From: Ignavibacteria bacterium
GTDB taxonomy: Bacteria; Bacteroidota; Ignavibacteria; Ignavibacteriales; Ignavibacteriaceae
Direction of reading: 5' to 3'
Assembly (NCBI GenBank): GCA_030648225.1
Contig: JAUSIA010000370.1
Span: 1 to 8,131 of the forward strand
DNA: 8,131 nucleotides
The position numbers and the translations under genes were made by a program. Positions 7,226 to 8,131 of this stretch are shown in pieces. The stretch's first letter is position 1. Each line of letters opens with the position of its first letter. Under the pieces are notes generated by a model, which was given only the letters and a program-made list of their open reading frames with translations, was not told the DNA's origin and did no database searches.

Positions 7226-7267
7226 AATTACTAATTACTAATTACTAATTACTAATTACTAATGACT
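7226..7267 (+). repeat. Heptanucleotide tandem repeat at the nuoE start
   Basis: Five perfect copies of AATTACT (7226-7260) are followed by one variant copy AATGACT (7261-7267). The single T-to-G change in the sixth unit creates the ATG (7262-7264) used by nuoE. The array fills the place where a ribosome-binding site would be, and no Shine-Dalgarno is present. Arrays of 7-nt units can change length by slipped-strand replication, so spacing or leader structure could vary between cells. Heptameric arrays also occur as dispersed intergenic repeats in cyanobacteria (STRR); any relation is unproven. Confidence 0.85.
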
Positions 7268-7738
7268 AATTTCAGATTCACACAAGAAAATCTTAATAGG
7301 ATAGAAAACGAGATAAAGAAATATCCTGTAAAGCAGCCTGCTGTTATGGCAGCATTATGGATTGCACAGGAACAGAATGGCTGGATTTCAGGTGAAGTAA
7401 TGCAGGAGATTGCTTCAATTCTGGATATGACAACCGAAGATGTGTTGGGTATAGTTACCTTCTATACAATGTATCATCAGAAGCCAATGGGTAGATACCA
7501 TATACAGGTTTGTACAAATGTTTCTTGCATGCTTCGGGGCGGATATGAAATATTTGATCAGGTAAAACAAAAATTGAATATAAGAAATATGCAGGTTACA
7601 GAAGATAAAATATTTTCTTTGGAAGAAGTTGAATGTATGGGTTCCTGCGGTACAGCACCAATGATAGCCGTTAATGAAGACTATTATGAAAATCTTGATA
7701 AAGATAAAGTTGATAAAATTATTGCAGGATTAATGTAG
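7262..7738 (+). CDS. nuoE: NADH-quinone oxidoreductase subunit E (24 kDa, 2Fe-2S)
   Basis: This is a thioredoxin-like [2Fe-2S] subunit of the NADH-oxidising module of complex I, working with NuoF. It has 158 residues, the normal length. An N-terminal helical part contains YPVKQPAVMAALWIAQEQ (21-38) and VLGIVTFYTMY (61-71). The four cluster N1a ligands are Cys84 and Cys89 (VCTNVSCM) and Cys125 and Cys129 (ECMGSCGTAP). The same fold occurs in NAD-linked hydrogenases and formate dehydrogenases, but the position behind nuoABCD makes the complex I role secure. The ATG comes from the variant last unit of a heptanucleotide array and has no Shine-Dalgarno. The next gene is not the usual nuoF but hicA, whose TTG begins 2 nt after this stop codon. 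Confidence 0.95.
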   Translation: MTNFRFTQENLNRIENEIKKYPVKQPAVMAALWIAQEQNGWISGEVMQEIASILDMTTEDVLGIVTFYTMYHQKPMGRYHIQVCTNVSCMLRGGYEIFDQVKQKLNIRNMQVTEDKIFSLEEVECMGSCGTAPMIAVNEDYYENLDKDKVDKIIAGLM

Positions 7739-7740
7739 TT

Positions 7741-7989
7741 TTGAAAAACAAAAAACTACTCGAAAAGGTTGTAAGAAATCCATACGATGTAAGTTTTAGT
7801 GAAATGAGCAAATTACTTGAAGGATTTGGTTTTAACTTAAAGAGAATTAAAGGAAGTCATCATATTTATAAACACCCGGATGTACCTTATTTAATAAATA
7901 TTCAAAACAAAGGTGGAAAAGTAAAATCGTATCAAGTAAATCAATTTATAGATATTATAAATGAATTTAAGCTGAGTTTAAAGAAATGA
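7741..7989 (+). CDS. hicA: HicA-family toxin (putative mRNA interferase)
   Basis: This is an 82-residue protein with the double-stranded-RNA-binding-like fold of HicA toxins, which cleave mRNA and are neutralised by HicB. Evidence is the GFGFNLKRIKGSHHIYKHP stretch (28-46) with the GSHH motif (38-41; His40 is the likely catalytic residue) and the C-terminal helix SYQVNQFIDIINEF (63-76). It is longer at the N-terminus than minimal HicA proteins by a VVRNPYDVSFSEMSKLL segment, as in a subfamily I recognise from other bacteria. The start is TTG 7741: an in-frame TAA at 7714 closes the frame, no ATG or GTG lies between, and AGGA (7726-7729) lies 11 nt upstream. The next ATG would delete the first 21 residues. 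It overlaps hicB by 4 nt (ATGA, 7986-7989). The catalytic motif looks intact, so the toxin may be active. Confidence 0.85.
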   Translation: MKNKKLLEKVVRNPYDVSFSEMSKLLEGFGFNLKRIKGSHHIYKHPDVPYLINIQNKGGKVKSYQVNQFIDIINEFKLSLKK

Positions 7990-8131
7990 AAACAAAAGAT
8001 TATCATATAAATATTTTTTATAGTGAAAAAGATAAGTGCTATGTTGCTGATATTCCAGATTTAAAATATTGTTCGGCTTTTGGAGATACACCGGAAGAAG
8101 CTTTAAAAGAAGTTATTGCTGCAAAAGAAAT
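7986..8131 (+). CDS. hicB: HicB-family antitoxin, N-terminal part (cut by right edge)
   Basis: The first 48 residues of a HicB-type antitoxin are visible before the window ends. The segment YHINIFYSEKDKCYVADIPD (6-25) followed by YCSAFGDTPEEALKEV (28-43) is the typical HicB core with its partially degraded RNase H-like fold: a beta hairpin, then G.TPEEAL leading into a helix. The protein binds and blocks HicA, and often represses its own promoter through a C-terminal DNA-binding domain. Whether that domain exists here cannot be seen. The ATG overlaps the hicA stop codon (ATGA), the usual coupling of toxin and antitoxin genes. Pairing with an adjacent hicA makes the call firm despite truncation. 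Confidence 0.85.
   Translation, partial: MKTKDYHINIFYSEKDKCYVADIPDLKYCSAFGDTPEEALKEVIAAKE

Noticed and set aside
7226..7267. CRISPR-like array
   Set aside because: Units are 7 nt and contiguous with no spacers, so this is a simple tandem repeat.

Overview
The window comes from an AT-rich genome (roughly one-third GC by eye) that looks like a member of the Bacteroidota/Chlorobi/Ignavibacteria group. Four things point that way. The promoter in front of the complex I genes fits the Bacteroidota -33/-7 pattern (TTG, 20 nt, TAnnTTTG). Shine-Dalgarno sequences are weak or missing in front of most genes. The envelope proteins are a fibronectin-type-III lipoprotein and an outer-membrane barrel ending in Phe. 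The spacers are full of short palindromes. An Ignavibacteria-like lineage is my best guess, but this is inference; no marker gene settles it.

Layout. Positions 1-518 (+) hold the C-terminal half of a malate dehydrogenase (mdh) cut by the left edge. A 351-nt convergent spacer (519-869) follows, with a cluster of four related palindromes; two of them are arranged head-to-head as a REPIN-like element. On the minus strand, read from 4228 down to 870, come a three-domain FN3-like lipoprotein, a 638-residue predicted outer-membrane beta-barrel protein whose ATG directly follows the lipoprotein stop codon, and an RsbW-type serine kinase/anti-sigma ATPase. A divergent promoter region (4229-4405) separates these from nuoA-nuoB-nuoC-nuoD-nuoE on the plus strand (4406-7738), the first five genes of a respiratory complex I operon. 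Right behind nuoE, before any nuoF is seen, sits a hicA-hicB type II toxin-antitoxin pair; hicB is cut by the right edge.

How it fits together. NuoA is part of the membrane arm, NuoB/C/D form the quinone-reducing connecting module, and NuoE belongs to the NADH-oxidising module. Malate dehydrogenase, if NAD-dependent, would supply NADH to such a complex. The minus-strand genes look like an envelope operon plus a regulator.

The main unusual feature is that the nuo operon, whose A-B and C-D junctions are tight, is interrupted at three other junctions. A 24-bp inverted repeat lies between nuoB and nuoC. A palindrome and a heptanucleotide tandem repeat, whose last variant unit supplies the nuoE start codon, lie between nuoD and nuoE. 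The hicAB pair follows nuoE.
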